Origin: Brevibacillus_H sp049846925
GTDB taxonomy: Bacteria; Bacillota; Bacilli; Brevibacillales; Brevibacillaceae
Direction of reading: 5' to 3'
DNA length: 64,000 bases
NCBI RefSeq assembly: GCF_049846925.1
Contig: NZ_JBNCMT010000002.1
Span: 1 to 64,000, forward strand
The notes under the pieces were generated by a model. That model had not been told where the DNA came from, did no database searches, and worked only from the letters and a program-made list of their open reading frames with translations. The translations under genes and the position numbers were made by a program. Positions 34,021 to 41,662 of the stretch are shown piece by piece. The stretch's first letter is position 1. Each line of letters begins with the position of its first letter.

Positions 34021-34641
34021 TCATTGGTAAAATAGCCTCTCCTGCTCAACCTCCAAAACTCCTTCCAAGAGATACGCCATTGCCTGACAAATTCGATTCT
34101 CAGCGTGTTTGTGAATATTTTCACAAAACTCCTTAAACCAAACCAAAAGATGTTTCTCTAGGAACTCTTTATACTGGTCAGGAAATCCCTCTTCGGCATG
34201 AGTGGCAAGCAGGTAACAAATAAACTCTAGTTCCAAAGCAAGATGATCATCCGGCTCCATTCCCTTGTTGGCTACCTCTACACCTGCCTGTGAATAAAAC
34301 AATCTAACCTGCAAGGTCTCCCTTTGCATCAATGTTTTTTCGGGGTTTCGGTAGCTTGATTCATACGGTGAAGCAAGCAGCTTGTCTGGTCCAACAAAGA
34401 GCCTATTAAATTCATACTCCACTTGCAGTGCATCTTCTTCTTGTATTCCAAGCAATAAATCAATGCATTTCCATATTTTCTGACTAGGTAAAAGCAGTTG
34501 ATACGCCTCTATGCTTGTGCAAATTTCCTTCCAATCTTGCGCACTCCACTTCAATGAACGCCCTGCATAAAAGTTCTGAAGGATCATGAACATGCGAAAA
34601 CACTCTTCCAGATGCTGGCTATACGTGTGGTTTGGTAGCAT
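34021..34641 (-). CDS. TorD/DmsD-type chaperone
   Basis: TorD-family chaperones bind the apo-molybdoenzyme and its Tat signal, aid cofactor loading and hold it back from export until ready. The 206-residue all-helical protein has the conserved EYEFNRLFVGP, LASPYESSYR and PDDHLALELEFICYLL stretches. It lies 12 bp before the Tat-tagged catalytic subunit, as expected for a dedicated chaperone, and its start overlaps the end of the lipoprotein gene upstream. The ATG at 34641 follows AGGAGAGAAGG. Confidence 0.92.
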   Translation of the reverse strand: MLPNHTYSQHLEECFRMFMILQNFYAGRSLKWSAQDWKEICTSIEAYQLLLPSQKIWKCIDLLLGIQEEDALQVEYEFNRLFVGPDKLLASPYESSYRNPEKTLMQRETLQVRLFYSQAGVEVANKGMEPDDHLALELEFICYLLATHAEEGFPDQYKEFLEKHLLVWFKEFCENIHKHAENRICQAMAYLLEGVLEVEQERLFYQ

Positions 34642-34894
34642 CCTTCTCTCCTCCAGTACCCTGTTTTTGAAGCTGTTTCGATTGTTGCATCAGAGCATCA
34701 AACCGTTTTTGCTGTTCATCCGTAATTTTGACCTTTCTTTCCACAATTGGCTTGGCTATTCCCTGATACTCTAAGTTGGATGATCTGCTTTCAATTAGCG
34801 CACTCTCTGACTTTGCAGGCTGATTCGTGCACGCCGTCATCACCAGAATAGAAAGTACCAGGCAAGAATAAATGATCATCTGTTTACCCCGCAT
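34619..34894 (-). CDS. Small lipoprotein heading the operon
   Basis: The product of about 91 residues starts MRGKQMIIYSCLVLSILVMTACTNQ with a lipobox LVMTAC, so it should be lipidated and held on the outer face of the membrane. The rest is short, charged and helical (ERKVKITDEQQKRFDALMQQSKQLQ). The ATG at 34894 follows GGAGGTGAGAAA; the frame is open 30 codons earlier without a comparable site. It is the first gene of the molybdoenzyme operon and overlaps torD by 23 bases. Its role is unknown. Confidence 0.72.
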   Translation of the reverse strand: MRGKQMIIYSCLVLSILVMTACTNQPAKSESALIESRSSNLEYQGIAKPIVERKVKITDEQQKRFDALMQQSKQLQKQGTGGEKDATKPHV

Positions 34895-34970
34895 TTTCTC
34901 ACCTCCTGTTTCTAGTGAAATCGTATCACCTGCCCCACTGTACAAATGAACATGTTTGAAGGAGGCAGGG

Positions 34971-35025
34971 TGTGAATCTATCACATTTCGGTGTGCAAGA
35001 TTGGGTGTTGTTCATCATTTGCACA
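34971..35025. promoter_or_regulatory. Candidate regulatory sites of the molybdoenzyme operon
   Basis: TGTGA-N5-TCACA lies at 34971-34985, like an Fnr/Crp site but with five rather than six central bases. Farther upstream is TGTGCAA (34992-34998) with TTGCACA (35019-35025), 20 bp apart. The nearest -10 candidates on the minus strand are weak. Activation by Fnr or the adjacent PucR-type regulator is a guess. Confidence 0.4.
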
Positions 35026-35055
35026 AAAAAAAGCTACAAGTTTTAGAACTTGCAG
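35022..35055 (-). terminator. Terminator of the pucR-type gene
   Basis: GCTGCAAGTT-CTAA-AACTTGTAGC followed by eight Ts on the minus strand, just after the stop at 35058. Confidence 0.88.
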
Positions 35056-35057
35056 CC

Positions 35058-36638
35058 TCATGTTACTATTTGAGAAATTTTAAGTGTGACAAAAACATTT
35101 AACAAATCTTCATACGAATTCAGGCTGATATCCAGTAGGCTTTCAATCTTCTTTAACCGATTTCGCAGCGTATTGGGATGAATATAAAGAGAGTCAGAGG
35201 TTCGAGAAATATCTCCATTTTCCTGAACATACACTTCAAGCGTTCGAACCAATTCTCCATCATGCTCACGATCATACTCCAGTAATTCTCCAAGGGTTTC
35301 TTTGAAGAATGTAATGAGAACATCGTTGTTAATGAGACAAAGTAACCGAATCACACCAATCTCTTCAAATAAAAATACGCCTTTTCTTTTCTGAAGAAAT
35401 CTGCCCATTTCCAGTGCAATCTTCGCTTCCTGAAAACTCCGAAAAATCTCCAGGTTGGATCGATACAAACGCCCAATACCAACCGTAATCCTTACATCGG
35501 GAAACTTGCCTGCCAGTACCTGCTGAATTTGTGTTGCAAGGTATTTACTGAAATCTTTTCTTTCTTTTTTGGACTGTTTCTTTTCATCAAAAACAAAGAC
35601 AACCACTTGATCCTGAAAATTTGTAACGATACCTGTAAGAGCCTGTGACTGGAGGATGAAGGTAATTTGATGCTTCATACTCTCCAAGAGTTCCATACTA
35701 AGGGACTGATCATTTTCGGAATGTAATTGCAGCACCATCAGCAACGGCTGCTTGGTAAAATTCCATCCCCAGAGTTTTCCTTGCGTAATCAACATCTCTT
35801 CCGATTCAAAATTGTTATACAAGACATCATAAAGAAACTGATTGGCGTATTTTCGATTCGTCTCAAGTATCGCTTCTTCTTTCTTAAACCAGGTCACGAG
35901 GCTTGGCAAAACCTGATGAACCAGTTCAATGGTCATATCAGTAATGGTTCCTCGCTCTTGTTTGATCAACAGGAATCCGTGGTTTTCCAGTTTGAACAGC
36001 AGAAACGATTCTTGTTGTTCTTGCAATAAACGGTAATCGTCTTTGGAACCGTTTCTCATCTGTACGTACCTTTGCTTCAAAAATGTGTATTGATCCGAAC
36101 CATCTACGGAGGGCATGGAAGAATGCAAAAAGAAAAAGGGGTCCAACAAGACAACTGGATTGTCGATGATCTCTGACAAACGATCCAGCACTTTCTGGAT
36201 ATGATTCTCATTTATCATCGTGAGCCAGTATCTGGTCGATTGTTCCCACGCATACCGAAATAGTCCTAATTGCTTTAGTTTTTTCATTTCCTCAATCGTG
36301 CGAATGATGGAATCAAGGTCTGTATTGTCGAGAAACAGGACTGGTTTGTGTACCTCTTTGATTTTATCAAGTAGACTTGGACGAATGTATTTTTTATCCA
36401 GATGGTAGAGTAAGACTCCCTGAATATAATCATGGTTTACTATCTCTGGAAGTTTTTGAATGTTTTCTTGCGATACTTCAAGAATCAGCAGCGTTTGCCT
36501 CTTTACTGCTTGCAGATTTGACGCTACATCAATAAAGAAATTACCTTTTCCTGACCATCCACTAAGTATCTCAGCTTTCTGAAAAGGGTGCGCAATAATT
36601 AGCTCTTGAAAAGTCATCGTTGTTTCCAAATTACTCAC
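35058..36638 (-). CDS. PucR-family transcriptional regulator
   Basis: The 526-residue protein has the PucR N-terminal domain (FQELIIAHPFQKAEILSGWSG), a long middle with a GAF-like and a GGDEF-like part (VRITVGIGRLYRSNLEIFRSFQEAKIALEMG region, near residue 390), and the C-terminal PucR helix-turn-helix with TSDSLYIHPNTLRNRLKKIESLL. PucR proteins in Bacilli activate catabolic or transport genes in response to a metabolite. Its start overlaps the FeS gene stop by four bases (ATGA), so the two are translated together. It lies between two molybdoenzyme clusters and is the likely regulator of one or both. Confidence 0.85.
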   Translation of the reverse strand: MSNLETTMTFQELIIAHPFQKAEILSGWSGKGNFFIDVASNLQAVKRQTLLILEVSQENIQKLPEIVNHDYIQGVLLYHLDKKYIRPSLLDKIKEVHKPVLFLDNTDLDSIIRTIEEMKKLKQLGLFRYAWEQSTRYWLTMINENHIQKVLDRLSEIIDNPVVLLDPFFFLHSSMPSVDGSDQYTFLKQRYVQMRNGSKDDYRLLQEQQESFLLFKLENHGFLLIKQERGTITDMTIELVHQVLPSLVTWFKKEEAILETNRKYANQFLYDVLYNNFESEEMLITQGKLWGWNFTKQPLLMVLQLHSENDQSLSMELLESMKHQITFILQSQALTGIVTNFQDQVVVFVFDEKKQSKKERKDFSKYLATQIQQVLAGKFPDVRITVGIGRLYRSNLEIFRSFQEAKIALEMGRFLQKRKGVFLFEEIGVIRLLCLINNDVLITFFKETLGELLEYDREHDGELVRTLEVYVQENGDISRTSDSLYIHPNTLRNRLKKIESLLDISLNSYEDLLNVFVTLKISQIVT

Positions 36639-37201
36639 TCCCTCTCATCTTGTGCCCAGAAACGTTGTGATTGTACCTTTTTTTCTTTGAAACGAATAGA
36701 AGGACAAGTAATGGATTTCATCTGATAGGAAACGATTGCTTTTTGGTGCCCGGAGTTTTGCTCGCTGTTGATGTCGATGACCTGAATTGCACCCACAATG
36801 CATGATGAGACACAAGCAGGAAGCTCTCCCGACCTCTGCCTTTCCATACAAAAATCGCATTTGTCTGCTTTTCCCGTATCAGGAATGATCGTTATTGCGT
36901 GAAACGGACAGGCATTGACGCATAACTTGCAGCCCGAACAGTTGCTTGAATCTAGCAGAACAATCCCATTCCGAGTCTTTTTAATGCATGCAGTCGGACA
37001 AACAGACAAACAAGCAGGATTTTGACAATGGTTACAAGCGATTGACAGATAGCCGAAGATGTTTCCGTCATTTTGAGAAAGTGAAACCACTTTTCGTCGA
37101 GAGGTATCCTTTCGATTCCTTTCGTTTTTACAGGCAAATTCACAGGTTCGACACCCGATGCATTTTTGTGTATCAACCAAGAAACCTAGCTGTTTTTCCA
37201 T
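36635..37201 (-). CDS. DmsB-like 4Fe-4S protein
   Basis: The 188-residue protein resembles the FeS subunit at 31221 and carries four cluster motifs starting at C14, C17, C20 and C24 (QKCIGCRTCEFACK). CNHCQNPACLSVCP, CSGCKLCVNACP and CDFCMERQ with CVSSC follow. There is no anchor gene beside it. It is divergent from a leaderless molybdopterin oxidoreductase (124 bp apart) and cotranscribed with a PucR-type gene. It is likely to be the electron-transfer partner of that oxidoreductase in the cytoplasm. Confidence 0.9.
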   Translation of the reverse strand: MEKQLGFLVDTQKCIGCRTCEFACKNERNRKDTSRRKVVSLSQNDGNIFGYLSIACNHCQNPACLSVCPTACIKKTRNGIVLLDSSNCSGCKLCVNACPFHAITIIPDTGKADKCDFCMERQRSGELPACVSSCIVGAIQVIDINSEQNSGHQKAIVSYQMKSITCPSIRFKEKKVQSQRFWAQDERE

Positions 37202-37324
37202 GGGTAGCCCTTCAATTCTTCTCTGTCATGTTGGTTGCTAAAAATCTATCGTTAGTATACTATTAGCACGAATAATTGAGCGGCACATATATTACAGATT
37301 GTTGAATCCTAAGGGGGTCAAAAC

Positions 37325-39409
37325 ATGCTCGAACCTTATACCGTAACCAGACATGTTTGCCCTCGCAACTGTTATAGTTCCTGCAGCATGCTAGGCTATT
37401 CCACTGATGGCATCCTTCAGAAAGTAGGAGGAGACCCTCTCCATGGCTACACAAAAGGAAAGCTCTGCCCCAAAGGCTTTAACTATGTAAATCTCGTTTA
37501 TCACCCTGAAAGAATCAAACACCCCATGATTCAGGAAAAGAGAGGCAGCGGCAAGTGGCGCAAGATTTCATGGGACACCGCTTTGGATATTATTTCTGAG
37601 AAAATCATTGAACTCCACCATCGCTATGATTCTCACCTGTCTCTTGCTCTGAATAAGTACTCAGGCAATTTCGGCATCTTGCATCAAGCCGTAGAAGGAA
37701 TGTTTAACAGCCTTGGTAAAACTTCAAGAGCAATCGGATCACCCTGTTGGTCACCAGGACTGGATGCCTTTCATTTTGATTTTGGTTGGCACCAAACATC
37801 TGATCTAGAAGATTTGATTCACGCCAAAACGATCATTCTCTGGGGTGTCAATCCGGTATGGACCTCGATTCATGCGCTTCCCTATTTGTATCAGGCTAAA
37901 GAAATGGGCGCCACACTTATCACGATTGACCCAGTTTACACGGCAACTGCACAGAAATCCGATTTGTATTTTCAAGTGAAGCCAGGCAGTGACGGGGCTT
38001 TGGCACTTGCAATCGCCAAATACATCATTGATCATCAATTGCAAGACATGGATTTCATTGAAAAAAATACGGTTGGCTGGGATGAATGCAAAGCATATGT
38101 CGATTCCTTTCCAATGGAAGAGGCATTGCAAACGTGCGGTCAAACACTTGAAGCCATCAAGGAATTATCCTATCGGCTGATAGAAGGAGATCCTGTTTTT
38201 ATTTGGACTGGATTCGGGTTACAGCGGCATGTACATGGTGGCCAAAGCATTCGAGCAATCAATGCTTTAGCAGCTATCACTGGGAATATTGGACGAAGAG
38301 GAAGTGGAGTACACTTTGCCAATGATCCCCAATGGAAGTTCACCTCAAACATTACAAAACACTTTCCGGATCATGTGGATCAGAACAATTGCATCCGTCC
38401 GATTGACATTAATAACTTTGCAAAAGAGCTTCTTGGCCTGCAAGACCCTCCCGTGAAATTTCTCTGGATTTCTTGTCGCAACCTGTTAACCCAAAATCCG
38501 GATCGAGCTGTACTGATTCGGGCACTCCAATCATTAGAGCTGATTGTGACAGTCGACCTGTTCCTAACTCCCACAGCACAGTTATCCGACATTGTCCTTC
38601 CTACCACAACGAATTTTGAAGAGTGGGATATTGTTTCAGGATACTGGCATCATTGGATCAGTATCAATCAGCCAGCAATCCCTCCTTATCACGAAAGTAA
38701 AAGTGATTTACAGATTGCCAAACTCTTATCCCAGAAATTAAATGAAAAGTCTCCCGGACTGTCTTCGTTTCCGACAGAAAAAACGCCCATTCAATTTATT
38801 GAGGACGAATTTACTGATGAAATATATAGAGATCTGCAAATTTCTCAATGGACAGATCTTCTCAATGGCCCTAGAAGGAAACCTAGCCCCAATACAGCTT
38901 GGGAAAATTTACAGTTTGGCACTCCTTCTAAAAAAATTGAGCTTTATTCTCAATCGGCTGAAGATAGTTCCCTTCCGCCACTAGCTATGTATGTTCCTGC
39001 TCAGCAAGGAAACCAGAAATATCCCTATCGTCTGTTGATCACTCATGAACAATATCAAATCAATTCTCAATTTATTAATATTTACTCGCTTCACGCAATC
39101 AAAACTGAACCGCACGTACTGCTTCACCCTGCGTTAGCAAAAGAAAGAAATATTGAATTGGGTGACATGGTGCGAATTTACAACAATGATGGAGAGATGG
39201 TGATTAAAGCCAAGATTTCCTCGAGTGTAAGTAAATATACCCTACAAATTGCTCATTCGAATAACTTGCCCGTAAACAATCTGATTTCGTTTATTCCTGC
39301 TGATATGGGAAAAGCAGTTACAGGTGCAAATGGTGTAGCGCTGAACGATACTTTTGTTGCTATTGAAAAGCTTGACGACATCAAACTTGTCGAGTTACAC
39401 CATCGTTAA
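37325..39409 (+). CDS. Cytoplasmic molybdopterin oxidoreductase (no Tat signal)
   Basis: The 694-residue protein is related to the Tat-exported one at 31795 but starts directly with the 4Fe-4S motif (C12, C16, C20 and C48, in HVCPRNCYSSC). It should therefore stay in the cytoplasm. Shared features include LNKYSGNFGILHQAVEG, GSPCWSPGLD (C141), WGVNPVW and IPADMGKAVTG. C141 sits where a metal ligand is expected and is conserved with C189 of the exported enzyme. With the divergent FeS gene it may form a soluble reductase or oxidase. The substrate is unknown. The ATG follows AGGGGGTCAAAAC. It has no chaperone gene of its own. Confidence 0.88.
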   Translation: MLEPYTVTRHVCPRNCYSSCSMLGYSTDGILQKVGGDPLHGYTKGKLCPKGFNYVNLVYHPERIKHPMIQEKRGSGKWRKISWDTALDIISEKIIELHHRYDSHLSLALNKYSGNFGILHQAVEGMFNSLGKTSRAIGSPCWSPGLDAFHFDFGWHQTSDLEDLIHAKTIILWGVNPVWTSIHALPYLYQAKEMGATLITIDPVYTATAQKSDLYFQVKPGSDGALALAIAKYIIDHQLQDMDFIEKNTVGWDECKAYVDSFPMEEALQTCGQTLEAIKELSYRLIEGDPVFIWTGFGLQRHVHGGQSIRAINALAAITGNIGRRGSGVHFANDPQWKFTSNITKHFPDHVDQNNCIRPIDINNFAKELLGLQDPPVKFLWISCRNLLTQNPDRAVLIRALQSLELIVTVDLFLTPTAQLSDIVLPTTTNFEEWDIVSGYWHHWISINQPAIPPYHESKSDLQIAKLLSQKLNEKSPGLSSFPTEKTPIQFIEDEFTDEIYRDLQISQWTDLLNGPRRKPSPNTAWENLQFGTPSKKIELYSQSAEDSSLPPLAMYVPAQQGNQKYPYRLLITHEQYQINSQFINIYSLHAIKTEPHVLLHPALAKERNIELGDMVRIYNNDGEMVIKAKISSSVSKYTLQIAHSNNLPVNNLISFIPADMGKAVTGANGVALNDTFVAIEKLDDIKLVELHHR

Positions 39410-39998
39410 CATACAAAAAAATCCCTCCGAAGTTCGGAGAGATCCAAATAAAAACGCCCTATCGATTATATAGGGCAGAGGTTTGTACGTGATAGATACA
39501 GTATATTCATCTTAAGCAATATACTCAATAGTGATATATAGGTATTTAAACCTTATAATAGCAAAAAAAATTGGCTGCTCACCCTGCGAATTTTGAGCGC
39601 CAATTTATTCCCCAGATCGGGTTGTACTAGATACTACCCTATATTATAGTTTTCGTAAAATTTATATTGGGGTTATATAGGTTTTTACTGGTAATTCATC
39701 GATTTTTCCTAACATACAAAAAAAAATCCCTCCGAAGTTCGGAGAGATCCAAATATAAACGCCCTATCGATTATATAGGGCGGAGGTTTGTACGTGATAG
39801 ATACAGTATATTCATCTTTATCAATATACTCAATGGTGATATATAGGTATTTAAACCTTATAATAGCAAAAAAAAAATTGGCTGCTCACTCTGCAAAATT
39901 GGAGCGCCAATTTATATCCCCAGATCGGGTTGTACTAGATACTCCCTATATTATTGTTTTCGTCCAATTTATATTGGGGTTATATAGGTTTTTACTGG
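39408..39998. repeat. Tandem 290-bp duplication with hairpins
   Basis: Copy 1 (39408-39691) and copy 2 (39711-39998) are nearly identical over their whole length, about 303 bp apart. Each has three hairpins that act as terminators on the minus strand: the CTCCGAA stem with a T run, the GCCCTAT..ATAGGGC stem with TTTTTATTT, and AAATTGGC..GCCAATTT with eight or more Ts. On the plus strand each has GGAGG before a GTG (39489 and 39794). In copy 1 the frame stops after eight codons; in copy 2 it stays open. In copy 1 a TATAAT on the minus strand (39648-39643) could start a short RNA ending at the third hairpin. Confidence 0.8.
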
Positions 39999-40048
39999 AA
40001 AATTGCTATATTCAATACATCGAACCAATCCTACTCCTGAATCGTTAA
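39794..40048 (+). CDS. Possible small hydrophobic ORF in repeat copy 2
   Basis: A GTG at 39794 is preceded by GGAGG at seven bases and opens an 84-residue frame with hydrophobic stretches (VYSSLSIYSMVIYRYLNLIIAKKK, later YIIVFVQFILGLYRFLLE). The same start in copy 1 stops at once. A terminator-like hairpin falls inside the frame, so only the first 30 codons or so may be meaningful. A hydrophobic peptide ending in lysines recalls type I toxin peptides, but there is no family match in memory. Treat it as doubtful. Confidence 0.25.
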   Translation: MIDTVYSSLSIYSMVIYRYLNLIIAKKKLAAHSAKLERQFISPDRVVLDTPYIIVFVQFILGLYRFLLENCYIQYIEPILLLNR

Positions 40049-40513
40049 CCTGCTTACAACCTCAGTCAGACGATCCAGGTTTTCTTCATTCGCCGGAACA
40101 ACAATTTCTTTTACCCTTTCCAGCTCTTCTACTGTCTCAAAACACTGCCGGAAAGTTAGACCTGTTTTGCCATGCAGGTCATCGAAAATGGCTGTTATTT
40201 GGAAGCGGTGAACCGGACCGATATGAGTCAAAACAAAGCGTTCTGGGAAGCTGATTTCATCAAATACACATTCATTCGGGTAGTCTACACCGTTCGGGCC
40301 ATGCATGGTTAATTTCCAGTTTCCACCCGGCTTTAGCTCAAATTCATGAAACGTATTCGTGAAACCTTTAGGCCCCCACCATTGCGCCAGAAGTTCTGGG
40401 GATGTCCAAGCGCTAAAAACAATTTCACGTGGTGCATTAATTATTCGCTTATGCACCGATTCGCAGGTACCTGCACCTTCCGTAGAGCCTGCACTCAAAT
40501 GAGCATCTGACAT
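40031..40513 (-). CDS. SRPBCC (AHSA1-like) protein
   Basis: The 160-residue protein has one START/SRPBCC fold of the AHSA1 type: VHKRIINAPREIVFSAWTSPELLAQWWGPKGFTN at the start, WKLTMHGPNGVDY and a C-terminal helix with FETVEELERVKEIVVP. Such proteins bind small hydrophobic ligands. The ATG at 40513 follows GGAGGG; the 63 codons upstream in the open frame overlap the next gene and are not used. It is the third gene of a MerR-SRPBCC-SRPBCC set. Confidence 0.83.
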   Translation of the reverse strand: MSDAHLSAGSTEGAGTCESVHKRIINAPREIVFSAWTSPELLAQWWGPKGFTNTFHEFELKPGGNWKLTMHGPNGVDYPNECVFDEISFPERFVLTHIGPVHRFQITAIFDDLHGKTGLTFRQCFETVEELERVKEIVVPANEENLDRLTEVVSRLTIQE

Positions 40514-40556
40514 TTTGAATCCCTCCGCTTCCATTATTATTTCCGCTCTCGATCTC

Positions 40557-40997
40557 CTACTTGCTTCGGAGCCCTTCGCCGAGTTTATCCAGCATGAGTT
40601 GTGTGCCATGCTCCCGCTGTTCTGGTGAATCATAGCCATCAAGGAACACACCTTGCTCTGTGAAGACCAGCCGTGTACCGTTATCAACGGGTTCCATTTC
40701 AACCGTTACCAAGGATACTGAGATTCTGGTTTGCCCCATATCCAACGAGTAGCTGTAAACAATACGCTGTCCGGCTACAATCTCCTGATAACAAGCTTCG
40801 AACGTAAAGATTGGACCACCGGGAGGTCCCCCCTGATTCGTTTCCCTTCCTCCAACCCGAAAGTCAAACTCATCAGGCTTTTGAAACCATTGTGCTTTCG
40901 CTGCTGGATCTGCCCAAGCGGCAAATACCCTCTCAGGCGTGGTGCCATACATACGTTCAATTACAAAAGTAGCATGTTTGGCAGATCGTTCGTTCAT
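40557..40997 (-). CDS. SRPBCC-domain protein
   Basis: The 146-residue protein has the SRPBCC pattern FVIERMYGTTPERVFAAWADPAAKAQWF at the start and a later GTRLVFTEQGVFLDGYDSPEQREHG strand and helix. It is a paralogue in fold of the next gene. Together with the MerR gene 3 bp upstream it forms an operon. A role in toxicant or ligand binding under MerR control is plausible, but the ligand is unknown. Confidence 0.85.
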   Translation of the reverse strand: MNERSAKHATFVIERMYGTTPERVFAAWADPAAKAQWFQKPDEFDFRVGGRETNQGGPPGGPIFTFEACYQEIVAGQRIVYSYSLDMGQTRISVSLVTVEMEPVDNGTRLVFTEQGVFLDGYDSPEQREHGTQLMLDKLGEGLRSK

Positions 40998-41000
40998 CAG

Positions 41001-41501
41001 TTATTCCTCCTTTTTAAGCACAGCATTCGCAGGCTTGGACAGAAAATCTCCCAGTCGGTCAAAGCTGCGCTCCCAGTCCAGTTTCCGCGCCGCAAAAAAC
41101 TTTTCATGACTCTTCTTCATGAGCTTCAACAACTTCGTAAATTCCTCGACTGACACTTCTTCTTTTGTTTGCATCAGCCCGAGCACGTACTCCAATTCTC
41201 CCAAAAGCTTTTGTTGAATCCGGATATTGTCTTTTATTAGCCTGATTTGCTGGGACACAACCTCGATTGGATTGTAATTTTCTCCAAGCAGCACCGATTT
41301 AACTTCATCCAGCGATAAATTCAATTCCTTTAGTGCCAAGATTTGATGTAATCGGGATAAGTCCTCTTCGTTATACAACCTGTGTCCAGAATCAGAATAT
41401 CCCGATGGGGAGAACAAGCCTATCTGATCGTAATAGCGTAACGTCCGGATCGTTAACCCCGTTAGCTTCGCAAGCTCGCCTACCTTCCAGGTTGTTTTCA
41501 T
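41001..41501 (-). CDS. MerR family transcriptional regulator
   Basis: The 166-residue protein has the N-terminal winged helix-turn-helix of MerR (VGELAKLTGLTIRTLRYYDQIGLFSPSGYSDSGHRLY), then helices and a long coiled coil used for dimerisation (IRLIKDNIRIQQKLLGELEYVLGL). No metal-binding Cys cluster is seen, so it likely senses an organic effector. The ATG at 41501 has AAGGAG upstream at six bases. It heads an operon with two SRPBCC genes and its promoter has the typical 19-bp spacer. Confidence 0.92.
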   Translation of the reverse strand: MKTTWKVGELAKLTGLTIRTLRYYDQIGLFSPSGYSDSGHRLYNEEDLSRLHQILALKELNLSLDEVKSVLLGENYNPIEVVSQQIRLIKDNIRIQQKLLGELEYVLGLMQTKEEVSVEEFTKLLKLMKKSHEKFFAARKLDWERSFDRLGDFLSKPANAVLKKEE

Positions 41502-41543
41502 TCTCATCTCCTTTCTTCCACGTGACGAATTACCGGTACCCTA

Positions 41544-41574
41544 ACTATAAAACATTACGTAACGTTAGGTGCAA
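41544..41574 (-). promoter_or_regulatory. MerR-type promoter with 19-bp spacer
   Basis: On the minus strand TTGCAC (41574-41569) and TATAGT (41549-41544) are separated by exactly 19 bp, the overlong spacer of MerR-controlled promoters. The spacer contains the palindromic CTAACGTTACGTAATG, a likely operator. It would drive the merR-SRPBCC operon. Confidence 0.75.
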
Positions 41575-41662
41575 GTGTTATTTGGTATTTGCAACCATAT
41601 CTTGAACGATTCGTAAAAGTAGAAAGAAATCCATCCGAATATGATGAAACGACATTCTACAA

